From the NCBI RefSeq assembly GCF_009905605.1, contig NZ_JAAAKZ010000014.1:62001-126000 (forward strand): a stretch of 64,000 nucleotides of DNA. Direction: 5' to 3'. A program made the position numbers and the translations under genes. Every line of letters starts with the position of its first letter. Within the stretch, counting starts at the first letter, position 1. The notes under the pieces are model-generated. The model was not told where the DNA came from. It was given only the letters and a program-made list of their open reading frames with translations, and searched no databases. Shown one piece after another: positions 52,857 through 62,819 of this stretch. The DNA is from Runella sp. CRIBMP. GTDB lineage: Bacteria > Bacteroidota > Bacteroidia > Cytophagales > Spirosomataceae.

Positions 52857-53336
52857 TTAGCGTTTAAAATACATAATTTCAGAAACAGGCTCTCCTACGT
52901 AAAGTTTAAGCGAAGTGCCGTCGACCGAAAATTTGGTCACGTTTTTTAGATTATTAAGGAAATTATACTCGGCTTTCATCATTTCGGGCGTGCCAGCCAT
53001 TTTGGTCGTACTGACGGGCGCGACGAACTCAATGCTGGATTTAGCTTCATTAAACGTAAAATGGGTATTGTAGAGATTTACGAATGCTCGTCCGTTCACT
53101 TGCAATTTATCAGTGGTCTCTGAAGCGGTAAATTCGATAGAGGCTTCGCCGTCGGCGGGTACCGTTTTGTCTTTCAGGTATTCCGTAAATGTCCATTTCC
53201 CAGACAGTTTGTTAAAATTTACGCGAGCATTGGTGACGTTTTTGGCGGCTTGCAATTCATCTTCAATCGTAACGCTCGTTTTCGCACAGCTCACACACAG
53301 GAGCAATAGCGTGGCAAAAAAGGGGATTTTAATCAT
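52857..53336 (-). CDS. META-domain lipoprotein (HslJ-like)
   Basis: 159 aa with a lipoprotein signal (lipobox LLLCVSC). META domain: GKWTFTEYL, IEFTASETTDKLQVNGRAFVN (near residues 67-87), and a closing FSVDGTSLKLYV. META proteins such as HslJ of E. coli lie in the envelope and have no firm role. Stands alone, convergent with the glycan operon. Confidence 0.8.
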   Translation of the reverse strand: MIKIPFFATLLLLCVSCAKTSVTIEDELQAAKNVTNARVNFNKLSGKWTFTEYLKDKTVPADGEASIEFTASETTDKLQVNGRAFVNLYNTHFTFNEAKSSIEFVAPVSTTKMAGTPEMMKAEYNFLNNLKNVTKFSVDGTSLKLYVGEPVSEIMYFKR

Positions 53337-53429
53337 GGCTAAAAGCGTTTTTTGGTTGTTTATAGTCCTACCTGGTTCTTCAATGCAGAACCATAAAAAA
53401 GACGCAAATCGGCCTGATTTGGTTGGAAT

Positions 53430-55448
53430 CTACTTCCTGATTTTATACACTTGCCCACTAACGGGTGCAATTTGGCCTTCTGGTGCGGTAGTAGTTTGAA
53501 ACACCAAATCATAATCACTAAGGTTGATGTTTTCCAAAGATATGCCCGATTGACTGTCAAAATTAGCTACAAAAATATACATAGGAGCGATGGCTTGGGT
53601 CCATGCGACAAGTGTTTTTGTGGTATCGGGCGGCAAAATCCACTTGATTTGTTGGTTGGCGATTTGTTTCCAAATCGTTTCTGCAAAAATACGTAAGTCG
53701 TTGATTTCACGGAACTGCGCCATGTTTTCACCCCATTCAAACGGTCCGTGAGTTACTTTGTCGGTTTCGGCATCGTCGTGAATTTGAAAAACGTACAGTT
53801 TGGAATATTCTTCGTTTTTCCCCCGCGTTAAGTGAAGGTTTCGCACCTCAAATCCAAGGCTGTAATAACTTGGCATATCCGTTAAGAATATTCCAACAAA
53901 ATAGCGAAGGAGGTTGCCCGTTCGGTAAAATTCATCAAAACGCGGGTCGTCTTTGTCGGCCGTGATAATCGTAAAACTAGGGGCAAAATTACGACTGTGG
54001 AGCAATTGGTCGTACAAGGTAAAACGCTCCCGGAATTCGGGGGAGTCGATGACCGCCGCCTGCAAATCCCCGAGCGTAGCGTCGGCGTGGATGGCTTCCA
54101 AATGGTCAAACTCATCGCCGTAGCCCATCACGTTGGGAGGAGCGATAAAGGTCTCGGCGTAAAACGCGAAGTGGGGCGTTCCGCGTCGTTGAATGTATTT
54201 TTTAACGGCACTCAGCGGGTCATAAAAAGCATCGGGATGGGCAGGAACACCCTCTGGACGCATTTGTACGTGAGCCATATCGCCGCGCATAAAATCAAAA
54301 TTGAATTCCTGCTGGCATTCAAGGTATTTTCTTGAAAAGTAATTCCAAGCGTCTATATTGGGGCGTTCAAAATCCAGTTCCCAATGCCGATTATCATTTT
54401 TGGAATGATAAAATCGGTAGCGTGTCAGCGGCCCAAATACCCTCGACATACCCTCAGGATGGTCAAAATCGTATTGAAACCACTGCGTTCCGCGCTCGTC
54501 AAGGACAAAAACCTCTGGATTGATATGCAGTCCCCGGTAGGGTGGCGCCATGGTCATGGGCAGGGTTTCGAAGCCGTGGGCAAGCAAATCCTTCATCAAC
54601 TCAATGCGTCGGTGCAATCGTTGTTGATGGTCAAAACCAAAAATAATTTCCTGCCGTCGCTTATCAGTAAGCAAGGGAATGCTCGGGTCGAAAAGGATGG
54701 ATTTATCAAAATACAATCCACTGCTGTCGGCCGTGCCGCAGTTGTGGAGGTGTTGCCAAATCACTTCTTCAACCTGTTGCCAAATATGCTCCGAATGGTC
54801 GGTCAGTCGGCCGCCATCGCGGCGCACCCACTCAAAAAGTCGGGGATGAATCAGCGCAATTTCCGAAAAACGGTCGGTGTGGGGAATTACGTCCAAGCCA
54901 ACAGTTTTGCCCAGGGCGTGCAGTAAATTAACGACCGCTTTCAGTTGTTTTTCCACGGAGTCCAACCACGGAATGGCCTGTTGAAGCGGCCAACTGTAAA
55001 ACTCTTGGTTGATGTTCCAGCTCACTTTTCCGTACAAACTTCCCACCACGCCCGGCTCCCAAATGGGTAGAAGATGAATGGAATCGTGGAACTTGGGCAG
55101 GGTAAGCGCATAGCCTACAACGTTCCAAAAGCTACCAATGGTTCGGACATTGACGCCGACCATGTTGGATTTTTTGAGCCATTGACTGTCTTTTTGAGTG
55201 GCCAATGGGGATAAAATTGTTTCGTTTGGGTTGAGCGCTCGCATCATCGTCTCGGTGCCGAGTTTTTTTTGCAGGATGTTTAACACCTGAAAAACGTCAA
55301 ATTTAGTGGCGAATTCAGGTAATAAACCAGCTACAAACGAAACTCTGGAGCGCTCATAGTCAGTAAGATGCAGGTGATAGGTGTTACGCCAATCTGTCAC
55401 GTACGCGTCGCGCGTATGTGTACTGGTGGTGTCGAGAATATTCATCAT
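53430..55448 (-). CDS. GH13-like glycoside hydrolase
   Basis: 672 aa, no signal peptide. TIM-barrel motifs of the alpha-amylase clan: VGLDVIPHTDRF (strand-3 motif), FDFMRGDMAHV (catalytic Asp region), FAFYAETFIAP (Glu) and FTIITADKDDP (final motif). These fit GH13 in outline but the strand motifs are divergent, so the exact family is uncertain. Probably acts on alpha-glucans or related sugars in the cytoplasm. It lies about 90 bp from the META lipoprotein gene on the same strand. Confidence 0.7.
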   Translation of the reverse strand: MMNILDTTSTHTRDAYVTDWRNTYHLHLTDYERSRVSFVAGLLPEFATKFDVFQVLNILQKKLGTETMMRALNPNETILSPLATQKDSQWLKKSNMVGVNVRTIGSFWNVVGYALTLPKFHDSIHLLPIWEPGVVGSLYGKVSWNINQEFYSWPLQQAIPWLDSVEKQLKAVVNLLHALGKTVGLDVIPHTDRFSEIALIHPRLFEWVRRDGGRLTDHSEHIWQQVEEVIWQHLHNCGTADSSGLYFDKSILFDPSIPLLTDKRRQEIIFGFDHQQRLHRRIELMKDLLAHGFETLPMTMAPPYRGLHINPEVFVLDERGTQWFQYDFDHPEGMSRVFGPLTRYRFYHSKNDNRHWELDFERPNIDAWNYFSRKYLECQQEFNFDFMRGDMAHVQMRPEGVPAHPDAFYDPLSAVKKYIQRRGTPHFAFYAETFIAPPNVMGYGDEFDHLEAIHADATLGDLQAAVIDSPEFRERFTLYDQLLHSRNFAPSFTIITADKDDPRFDEFYRTGNLLRYFVGIFLTDMPSYYSLGFEVRNLHLTRGKNEEYSKLYVFQIHDDAETDKVTHGPFEWGENMAQFREINDLRIFAETIWKQIANQQIKWILPPDTTKTLVAWTQAIAPMYIFVANFDSQSGISLENINLSDYDLVFQTTTAPEGQIAPVSGQVYKIRK

Positions 55449-55508
55449 AGGTTGTGTAAGTCAGCAAAATAATATTTTTATGGGGAAAAGTGCAAAAAAT
55501 CCCGCATA

Positions 55509-57911
55509 TTACTTTACAGACCATTCAATAATCCCTCCCGCATACTCCTTAGGTAGCATCACTTCCATTTTCAACGCTTTGGCCTTTACGGGTTCAAAAT
55601 AAAGCTCATTGTATTGGTCTTTTGCTATCCCAAACGGGCCTTTGGGTTGAACGGGTTTCCATTCTCCTGATTCGTTTTGGTAAAGTAACCGCCACGAAGC
55701 GGGCACGCGACACCCACCCCACGGGCCGTCGTCAAACCAATAAACGTTGGTGGATGAAATGGTTTCTGGTTTGTCAAAAGTGTATTGGACCCATTGAAGC
55801 GTATCTTTCATGGGCCACCAGTGGTAGTAAATATTGTCGTGGTCGTTGGAGTTTTTGGGCTCGGCTTGGTCGTTGAGCGCGATGAGGGTTTTGGTCACGT
55901 GCGAGGCCGACAGCTTACTTTTGGATGCAATAGTAGTAGCTGGGAGTGGGCGAGAAGCAGAGGGTTTTGTGCCAAACCAAACAGCCATTTCACCTGGCCC
56001 ACGGTTGGCCCATGCGTAATAAGGAATGGCTTCAAAAGTAGCCTTGGAGACATTGATTTGATGGTCTATTGTCCGTTTGGATTGTTCAACTTCCGCTTTA
56101 ATCACCGTGACACCGTCCAGAAAATCAGGACGATAGCTGGCCGTGAAAGCGGTTTCGGGGTTGACCACCAAGTTGAGCACCCGACCTTCCGAATGCTCGG
56201 GCCATTCGGCACAATACACAATCGGGCCGCGTTGAAGCGCAATTTTGTCTTGGTCAGCAACCACTTTTTTATTGGCGGCTACTTGCCTAATGGGCATCGG
56301 TAAAGTCAGTTGGATAACGTCCCCTTTTTTCCATTCTCTTTTGATAACGGCGTATCCATTTTCGAGTTGGTACTCGGCGGGTTTGCCGTTGACCATCAAG
56401 GTAAAAAGAGTATCATCTTTTTTCGTAAAAGAATATAAGTCGCTCGGTAGTGGTTGGTTTTGCGCCCAGCCGGGTATCCGAATGGCCATCTCGAAGTTTT
56501 TACGTTTGGCGGGGTTCAGAGTGAAATCAACCGTACCGTTCCACGGATAATTGGTCGTTTGGGTAATTTGGACTGCGGTTCCGTTGAGCATGATTTCGGC
56601 GTTACTGCTCATGAACAAATTGGCAAAAACGCGGTCATTTTGTTGGGCATAAACATAACCTGGAACAGACGGGATAAACCGACACACATTGCTCGGGCAA
56701 CAGGCGCAACCAAACCACGCACTCCGTGAATGTTGCCCCAAAGATTCGAGCGGATTGGGATAAAAAAAGCGGTCGCCGCTGAGTGACACCCCCGACACCA
56801 TGCCGTTGTACAGCGTGCGCTCTAGCACATCATAAAAACGGGAATCGCCGTGGAGCAGAAAAAGGCGGTAATTCCAATAAATATTGCCAATGGAGGCACA
56901 GGTTTCGTTGTAGGCCGACATATTCGGCAATTCGTAAGGAGCGCCAAATCCTTCGTGGCCACCCGCCGCGCCGATGCCCCCCGTGAGGTAAAATTTGTCA
57001 TCGATGATGTCTTCCCAGATTTTGTCAATGGCGTTGAGGTAAGCTTTGTCGCCCGTGATGGCGGCTACGTCGGCCATGCCAGCGTACATATAAGTGGCGC
57101 GAACGGCGTGCCCAACGGCCTCGGTTTGTTCTGTCACCTTTTTATGGTCTTGGCTGTATTCTTTGCCTTTGCCGCGCACGTCCAGAAAAAATTTGGCCAA
57201 ATCAAGGTACTTTTTCTGGTTTGTAGTGCGGTAGAGTTTCACCAGCGCCATTTCGATGATTTGGTGGCCGGGAGCGTGGTCCAACTTGCCGGGGCCAAAT
57301 TCACGACAGAGCAAATCCGCGTTTTTGATGGCAATGTTTAACAATGTTTTTTTGCCTGTGGCCTGAAAATGGGCAACGGCGGCCTCAATCAAATGCCCGC
57401 TGTTGTATAACTCATGACTCAAATCAGACTCTTTTTCCCAGCGTTTCAGGCCCGACCAAGGGTGCGTATGTAGTGGGTCGATGGTTCGATTGGTATATAG
57501 ATAACCGTCGGGTTCTTGCGCTTTGCCCACGTAGTCAATGAGCGTGTCAAGGCGGGCTTCCAAATGTTTGTCGGGGAATGTTTGCAACGAAAAACTGGCT
57601 CCTTCCAAGATTTTGTAAATATCAGTATCGTCAAAAGGGTATTCAGTGCAAAACTTGCCCGATTTGATTTTGGCGGCAAATAAAAAATTGTTGACCCGTC
57701 CTGTATTGTAGCACTGCTCTAGGGCAATCGGAATCGTGACGTCGTGGTTGCGTTTGATGCGTGGTGCCCAAAACTGATCATTGACTTTTACGGCCGTAAA
57801 CGGCACGGGTTGAATCGGATAATCGCCCTTGGGTTGGCTTTTGACGGTGTTTGTAACGAAAATGACGAACCAAAAGAGGACTGCCGTTTTTAATTTGACC
57901 ATGTTTAACAT
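55509..57911 (-). CDS. GH127-family beta-L-arabinofuranosidase-like protein
   Basis: 800 aa with a signal peptide (LKTAVLFWFVIFVTNTVKS). The zinc/cysteine catalytic set of GH127 is visible: Glu and Cys in YNETCASIGN and the pair in GCACCPSNVCRF. Members remove beta-L-arabinofuranose from plant hydroxyproline-rich glycoproteins. The C-terminal 120 residues form an extra carbohydrate-binding-like beta domain (VYWFDDGPWGGCRVPASW). Secreted, suggests plant-polysaccharide use. Confidence 0.9.
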   Translation of the reverse strand: MLNMVKLKTAVLFWFVIFVTNTVKSQPKGDYPIQPVPFTAVKVNDQFWAPRIKRNHDVTIPIALEQCYNTGRVNNFLFAAKIKSGKFCTEYPFDDTDIYKILEGASFSLQTFPDKHLEARLDTLIDYVGKAQEPDGYLYTNRTIDPLHTHPWSGLKRWEKESDLSHELYNSGHLIEAAVAHFQATGKKTLLNIAIKNADLLCREFGPGKLDHAPGHQIIEMALVKLYRTTNQKKYLDLAKFFLDVRGKGKEYSQDHKKVTEQTEAVGHAVRATYMYAGMADVAAITGDKAYLNAIDKIWEDIIDDKFYLTGGIGAAGGHEGFGAPYELPNMSAYNETCASIGNIYWNYRLFLLHGDSRFYDVLERTLYNGMVSGVSLSGDRFFYPNPLESLGQHSRSAWFGCACCPSNVCRFIPSVPGYVYAQQNDRVFANLFMSSNAEIMLNGTAVQITQTTNYPWNGTVDFTLNPAKRKNFEMAIRIPGWAQNQPLPSDLYSFTKKDDTLFTLMVNGKPAEYQLENGYAVIKREWKKGDVIQLTLPMPIRQVAANKKVVADQDKIALQRGPIVYCAEWPEHSEGRVLNLVVNPETAFTASYRPDFLDGVTVIKAEVEQSKRTIDHQINVSKATFEAIPYYAWANRGPGEMAVWFGTKPSASRPLPATTIASKSKLSASHVTKTLIALNDQAEPKNSNDHDNIYYHWWPMKDTLQWVQYTFDKPETISSTNVYWFDDGPWGGCRVPASWRLLYQNESGEWKPVQPKGPFGIAKDQYNELYFEPVKAKALKMEVMLPKEYAGGIIEWSVK

Positions 57912-58045
57912 TAGGAATCCGATTTTATCTTTCTGAAAAAAACTGTTTTTGCAGTGTTCAAAAATAATGATATTCTCGTTCCCTTCCGCACAAAAAGGGC
58001 AAATAGGGAGGCCGTGCTGCTTTTCTTTTAAAATAACAGATTTGG

Positions 58046-58780
58046 CTAGGGTAGCCTCACCTCCAAGCTAAGCTGGTAACTGCCCGTAGCGCCTAGGTAA
58101 GTAGGGTCAAAACTAGCAGTGACCGAGTTTTTGTATGACTGATTGGCATTGCGCTGACGGAGGAGCATCGATTGATTGGTGGGCAAATAACGGGCCGTAA
58201 CGGTATATTTTCCGAGGGGAATGTCTTGCGCATTTTCATCGCCCGTTTTTATGGTCAGGGTTTTACCGGCATTGCCATCAATGAGCATTCCGACGGGTTT
58301 AAAAGTAAATTCAACGTTGTCGGTGTCGAAGAATACTCCGATGGCACCGTACACTTCCAATGATCCGCCGTAGTGCCCCGACATACCAAATTCTTTTGGT
58401 TTTTCTCCCGTCAATTTCCAATGCAGGTTGCGAATAGCGCCTTCGGTGCCCGCAAAGGCCCCCGTGGTTTCGGGAAATAAATCAAGGACGTAGGTTTTGT
58501 TGTCAAAACGGACGGTCACCGTACCCCGAACGTACCACGAGCCAGCATTGACCGATAGGCTATAATGCCCGTTGGCATCGGTTTTCCCCAAGATGTTATT
58601 GTTGTAAAATTGGGCGTTGTTGACCACTATATCGGCATTGGCCAAAGGTTTACCGTTGGTGTCAACGACGCGTCCCGAAACAATCCCTTTTTGGGGGCTG
58701 TCCGAATCAGGATGTACATGTGCGTGGGGAGGAATGCAGGACGATAGCAGCGCCAGAGCGGCGTAGAGCAATGTTTTCAT
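58046..58780 (-). CDS. Lipoprotein with carboxypeptidase-regulatory-like domain
   Basis: 244 aa, signal ending LLSSC (lipobox). An Ig-like carboxypeptidase-regulatory domain (GIVSGRVVDTNGKPLANADIVV) at residues 32-110, followed by a beta-rich region unrecognised (LTIKTGDENAQDIPLGKYTVTARYL near the C terminus). Probably an outer-membrane-associated structural or binding protein. Confidence 0.72.
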   Translation of the reverse strand: MKTLLYAALALLSSCIPPHAHVHPDSDSPQKGIVSGRVVDTNGKPLANADIVVNNAQFYNNNILGKTDANGHYSLSVNAGSWYVRGTVTVRFDNKTYVLDLFPETTGAFAGTEGAIRNLHWKLTGEKPKEFGMSGHYGGSLEVYGAIGVFFDTDNVEFTFKPVGMLIDGNAGKTLTIKTGDENAQDIPLGKYTVTARYLPTNQSMLLRQRNANQSYKNSVTASFDPTYLGATGSYQLSLEVRLP

Positions 58781-58856
58781 GATTGGCTGTTGTTTTTGTT
58801 AAGGGCAAAATTGCCCTTCTCCGTGCGCACAACCAACCATGAAATTGATGAAACGG

Positions 58857-58892
58857 AAAAAGCGACGGCTGAAACGTGATGCCGCCGCTTTT
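58857..58892 (-). terminator. Terminator hairpin
   Basis: Stem AAAAGCGACGGC/GCCGCCGCTTTT (one mismatch), with a T run on the minus strand. It lies 24 bp beyond the stop of the S9 peptidase gene. Confidence 0.7.
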
Positions 58893-58915
58893 TTCAGTTG
58901 AGTGTCTTTTCTGAT

Positions 58916-61207
58916 TTATTTCGTACCTTCATTCACCGTAATCGGCATGGTCCATGCGGGGGGCTCAATTCCTAGCAAATGCCGTACGAAAAAATCGCGC
59001 CGCTTGCGCTCACCGTACTCGCCGCCGGTGGAGTGGGCCATATTGGGTACCATCAAAAAATCAAAATCTTTGTTGGCTTTGATGAGCGCATTCACCAACT
59101 GCATGGTGGATGCGGGGTCGACGTTGTCGTCTACTTCACCCAGAATCAGCAACAATTTTCCTTGTAGTTTTTCGGCGTGGGTCACGTTGGAGCAGTCGGC
59201 ATAATGCGGCCCGATGGGGTAGCCCATCCATTGTTCGTTCCACCAGATTTTATCCATTCGGTTGTCGTGGCAACCGCAGGAAGAAACGCCCACTTTGTAA
59301 AAATCAGGATAAAATAAAAGTCCCCCCGTGGAGCTTTGCCCACCCGCTGAGGTGCCGTAGATTCCTACGCGACTAAGGTCGAGTGAGGGATATTTTTTGG
59401 CGGCTTCTTGCATCCATAACATCCGGTCAGGAAAGCCCGCGTCTTTTAGATTTTGCCAACATACATCATGAAAAGCTTTGGAACGGTTGGACGTACCCAT
59501 GCCGTCGAGTTGCACGACAATGAAGCCCAATTCGGCCAGTTCAAACATCGAACGGTTGTAGGTCATAAACGATTTTGGCGTAAACGAACTGTGCGGCCCC
59601 GCGTAGATATTTTCAATGACGGGGTATTTTTTAGTGGGGTCAAAATTGGTAGGGCGAACGATAATCCCCCAAATATCGGTTTTGCCGTCGCGCCCTTTGG
59701 CCGTAAATACTTCTGGGGCTTTCCAACCGGCTTTTTGCCATTCTGAAATATCGGCTTTCTCCAATTCCATGAGGACTGAGCCGTCGGTAGCGGAGAGAAG
59801 CGTGGTCAGTTGCGGCATATCAACGCGGGAGTAGGTATCAACAAAATATTTTTTGTCGGGCGAAAAATAGGCAGTATGATTGGCGTTCTCAGAAGTCAGG
59901 GCGGTCAGGCCAGTGCCGTCAAAATTAATGCGATAGTACTGCACAAAGTACGGGTCTTGTTGGGGGTTCATGCCGCTTGCCGCAAAGGTAATACTCCTTT
60001 TTTCTTCGTCGACGTTGACCACATTGCGTACTACCCATTCGCCTTTGGTGATTTGTTTTTTAACTTTTCCAGTCAGACCATCGTACAGATAAAGGTGGTT
60101 CCAGCCGTCGCGCTCAGAGGCCCAGATGATTTCTTTTCCATCCGTTGCGTCGTAACGATAGCGTTTGCCACTGTAATCAATGAAGGTTTTGCTTTGCTCC
60201 TCAATCACCGCCCGCACCGTGCCCGTTGCGGCATTTATTTCCAACACCCTGTACACTTGATGGCCGCGTTGGTTGTACTCGAACGTAAATGCGCGGCTGT
60301 CTTTGCGCCATTCCGAGCGCGACAACCCGTATTGGTGGTTAAATAGCGCATCATCAACGGGGAGTTGTTTCTGCTCGTCGACCAAAAATAACTGAGGGCG
60401 GCGTACTGGCAACGCATCACCGGGTTTGAGGTATTCGCGGCTTTCGAGTTTGGGTTGGAGTTGGTCTTCGGGCGAGGAGCGCACGAAGTAAATCAGGTGT
60501 TTTTGGTTGGGCCTAACTTTAAATGAAATCAGTTTTTTGGAATCTGGTGACCACTGAACGTAGCCCGAATAATAGTCGCCTTCGGAGCCGTCGAAACTGA
60601 GTTGGGTCTCTTTTTTGGTTTTCTCAAAACGAACGTACACGTTGTAATTCTTGATGTAAGCCGTTCGGGTGCTGTCGGGTGAGAAAACGGGTTTGTCGTT
60701 TTGGTCGTTGGCACCCGCGCCCCAATATCGCCGTTCTTCGGAGCGAACGGGTTCTTTTTTGCGCAATGTGTTGGACGTGAGGCCGTAATTCCACACAAAT
60801 CCCTCGGCGCTAAATTCTATTTCTTTGTCATCTTTACTGTACGTAAATGTACCAAAAGGAAGGGCGTAGGGGGTTGTTTTTTTGTTGGTTGCCTCAGAGA
60901 GTTTCTGGGCCAATTGTGCGTGGTCAAAGGCCGCTTGACGGGTTTTGTTGGTGGGGTTAACGGCCATGAATTCTTTTCCGCGAACGGTTTGCACAGAATA
61001 CCATGCCCATTGACTGCTCGCCGACCAGTTGACCAACGCGGGGGCGTTGTAGACTTTGTCTTTGAGGCGGTTTTTGAGGGTTTCTGAGCGTTGATAATCT
61101 TCCAAACGCCCCTGCGCTCGCGAGGATTGGGAAGTAAAGCTTAAAAAAACAAGCATTGCCAGAAAAAGCGACAGCTTGGGGTGGCGGGGAGGCGTCGGCA
61201 AAAGCAT
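58916..61207 (-). CDS. S9 prolyl oligopeptidase (DPP IV-type)
   Basis: 763 aa with a signal peptide. N-terminal beta-propeller ([28 protein letters not shown]), C-terminal alpha/beta hydrolase with Ser in [11 protein letters not shown], Asp in [10 protein letters not shown] and His in [14 protein letters not shown]-type enzymes remove dipeptides after Pro or Ala in the periplasm. Full length. Confidence 0.92.
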   Translation of the reverse strand: MLLPTPPRHPKLSLFLAMLVFLSFTSQSSRAQGRLEDYQRSETLKNRLKDKVYNAPALVNWSASSQWAWYSVQTVRGKEFMAVNPTNKTRQAAFDHAQLAQKLSEATNKKTTPYALPFGTFTYSKDDKEIEFSAEGFVWNYGLTSNTLRKKEPVRSEERRYWGAGANDQNDKPVFSPDSTRTAYIKNYNVYVRFEKTKKETQLSFDGSEGDYYSGYVQWSPDSKKLISFKVRPNQKHLIYFVRSSPEDQLQPKLESREYLKPGDALPVRRPQLFLVDEQKQLPVDDALFNHQYGLSRSEWRKDSRAFTFEYNQRGHQVYRVLEINAATGTVRAVIEEQSKTFIDYSGKRYRYDATDGKEIIWASERDGWNHLYLYDGLTGKVKKQITKGEWVVRNVVNVDEEKRSITFAASGMNPQQDPYFVQYYRINFDGTGLTALTSENANHTAYFSPDKKYFVDTYSRVDMPQLTTLLSATDGSVLMELEKADISEWQKAGWKAPEVFTAKGRDGKTDIWGIIVRPTNFDPTKKYPVIENIYAGPHSSFTPKSFMTYNRSMFELAELGFIVVQLDGMGTSNRSKAFHDVCWQNLKDAGFPDRMLWMQEAAKKYPSLDLSRVGIYGTSAGGQSSTGGLLFYPDFYKVGVSSCGCHDNRMDKIWWNEQWMGYPIGPHYADCSNVTHAEKLQGKLLLILGEVDDNVDPASTMQLVNALIKANKDFDFLMVPNMAHSTGGEYGERKRRDFFVRHLLGIEPPAWTMPITVNEGTK

Positions 61208-61351
61208 AGGATAAAAGGGTTAAGATATTACAAATTTAGGCGACTTTTTTGGGTAAATCTCCCCTCTTCTTGCCTAAATAAGATACTATTTTAACTTTTG
61301 TGCTACTGAACCGAAATCCCCACCTATTTTTAATGCACGCTTGAATGGTGC

Positions 61352-62395
61352 TTACTCTGACAGATTCTCATCAGAAGATTTGATCCGATAAACCATTTGA
61401 TTTAAATGCTCATGGACAATCGCAGTGGGGCTCATATTGTACTTCTTTTTGAATACCTTATTGAAGCTCGCAATGCTCGAATACCCCAATTGGGTCGCGA
61501 TTTCCGCCACGGTCCATTTGTTTTGTAAAAGCAGTTTTTTGGCGATGTCTAGTTTAAGATTGAGGTGGTATTCATAGGGAGCTGAGCCGTAAATCTGCTG
61601 GAAACATTTTTTGAATTTGGATAAACTCATGTTGGCCTCTCTCGCTAAAAACTCAAGTGAGGGGAGCATTCCGGTGGCAATGAAGTGACGATTTTCCACC
61701 TCCATCACCTGCTTGATGTCGTACTGGCTGAATTTGTTGTTGGAAAGGTCAGATTTTATGGTGGCGATTTGACTGATGAAATCAACGATTAGTTCATAGC
61801 ATTGTGCTTCTACCGAAAGTGCCCAGTTCAAAGAACGGGCATCACTAAAGAGGTTATCAAATGAAACAATTCGTTCAAAAAGCGAAATTCCCTGAAAGTA
61901 AACGCCGTTTTCGGACTGCAACATTGTCACAAAAGGCGAGTTGGACGAGGTGGTTGCATCTACGCCGAGTTTTTCACAAATCCAATCCCGGTGAAATCCG
62001 ATGGTGATAAACCGAGAACGTTTGCCTGCGGGCCAAAGGGTATCTACGGTCATTTTGGAACTGTAAAAAAGCGTTGATTTAAGCGCCTTTATTTGGTGTT
62101 TTGTGTTGTTATGGATTAAAGAGTACGTGTGAGGAGCTTCAGAAAGGATAAAACTTAAAATCCAATAATCGTTGGTATCAATTGATTTTTTTAACGTGTT
62201 GAGGGGAGTCGCCCAACGTATTTCGCCTAAAATAACGGCTACTTTGTCGGGTTCAATAATGAGGGAATTTAATTTAAATAATAGATCATCTTTTTCATAA
62301 CTAAACTCATTAGGTGATTGTGGTTCTGTGCCAAATTGCTCAGCTACTTGTGCCATCCAGTTGTGGGAGGGCCTAAGTCCTAAGAAAATTTCCAT
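61352..62395 (-). CDS. AraC-family transcriptional regulator
   Basis: 347 aa. Long N-terminal region of about 230 residues with no recognised domain, then an AraC double helix-turn-helix: LAREANMSLSKFKKCFQQIYG and WTVAEIATQLGYSSIASFNKVFKKKY, given as landmarks. A stand-alone regulator; a target is not apparent. Confidence 0.87.
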   Translation of the reverse strand: MEIFLGLRPSHNWMAQVAEQFGTEPQSPNEFSYEKDDLLFKLNSLIIEPDKVAVILGEIRWATPLNTLKKSIDTNDYWILSFILSEAPHTYSLIHNNTKHQIKALKSTLFYSSKMTVDTLWPAGKRSRFITIGFHRDWICEKLGVDATTSSNSPFVTMLQSENGVYFQGISLFERIVSFDNLFSDARSLNWALSVEAQCYELIVDFISQIATIKSDLSNNKFSQYDIKQVMEVENRHFIATGMLPSLEFLAREANMSLSKFKKCFQQIYGSAPYEYHLNLKLDIAKKLLLQNKWTVAEIATQLGYSSIASFNKVFKKKYNMSPTAIVHEHLNQMVYRIKSSDENLSE

Positions 62396-62819
62396 AACGT
62401 TGTTGAATTAACAAATATAAAACGGGCTATCTGAAAGGTGTGTTTACGATTATAGTAAGGGTGTTTGTATCCCAAATTGGTAGCAATATAAACCTATATT
62501 ATGTAAAATTTACTTTTGCTTTGGGATAATATTTATTTTATTTAATTAACATGAGGTGGCTCAAGAAAGTGATGGTTTAGTTAAAATTCGATTTTAAAAA
62601 ATGGAAGAATTATGTTAGATTCGCGAAAAACAAAGCCTTACTAAAGAATAAGCACTAACTTCGCCGCCAACCCGTACACGTTTTATACGTTATATAATTA
62701 TGGTACCAACCATTTGGGAATCATTTTTTGGTTTAGAGGTTAATCGTTTGTAAACTTCGGAATGGCATTAATTTCCCAGTGTTATTTTCCTTTTTCTTTC
62801 ACCTCTAACACTTCACCAC
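62396..62819. other. 424-bp intergenic region between divergent genes
   Basis: AT-rich. TACTTTTG at 62512-62519 resembles a -7 box, but it lies 300 bp from the helicase start. No palindrome, RNA or small ORF is convincing. Confidence 0.35.

Noticed and set aside
62512-62519. TACTTTTG as helicase promoter
   Set aside because: About 300 bp from the helicase start and without a -33 element at normal spacing.
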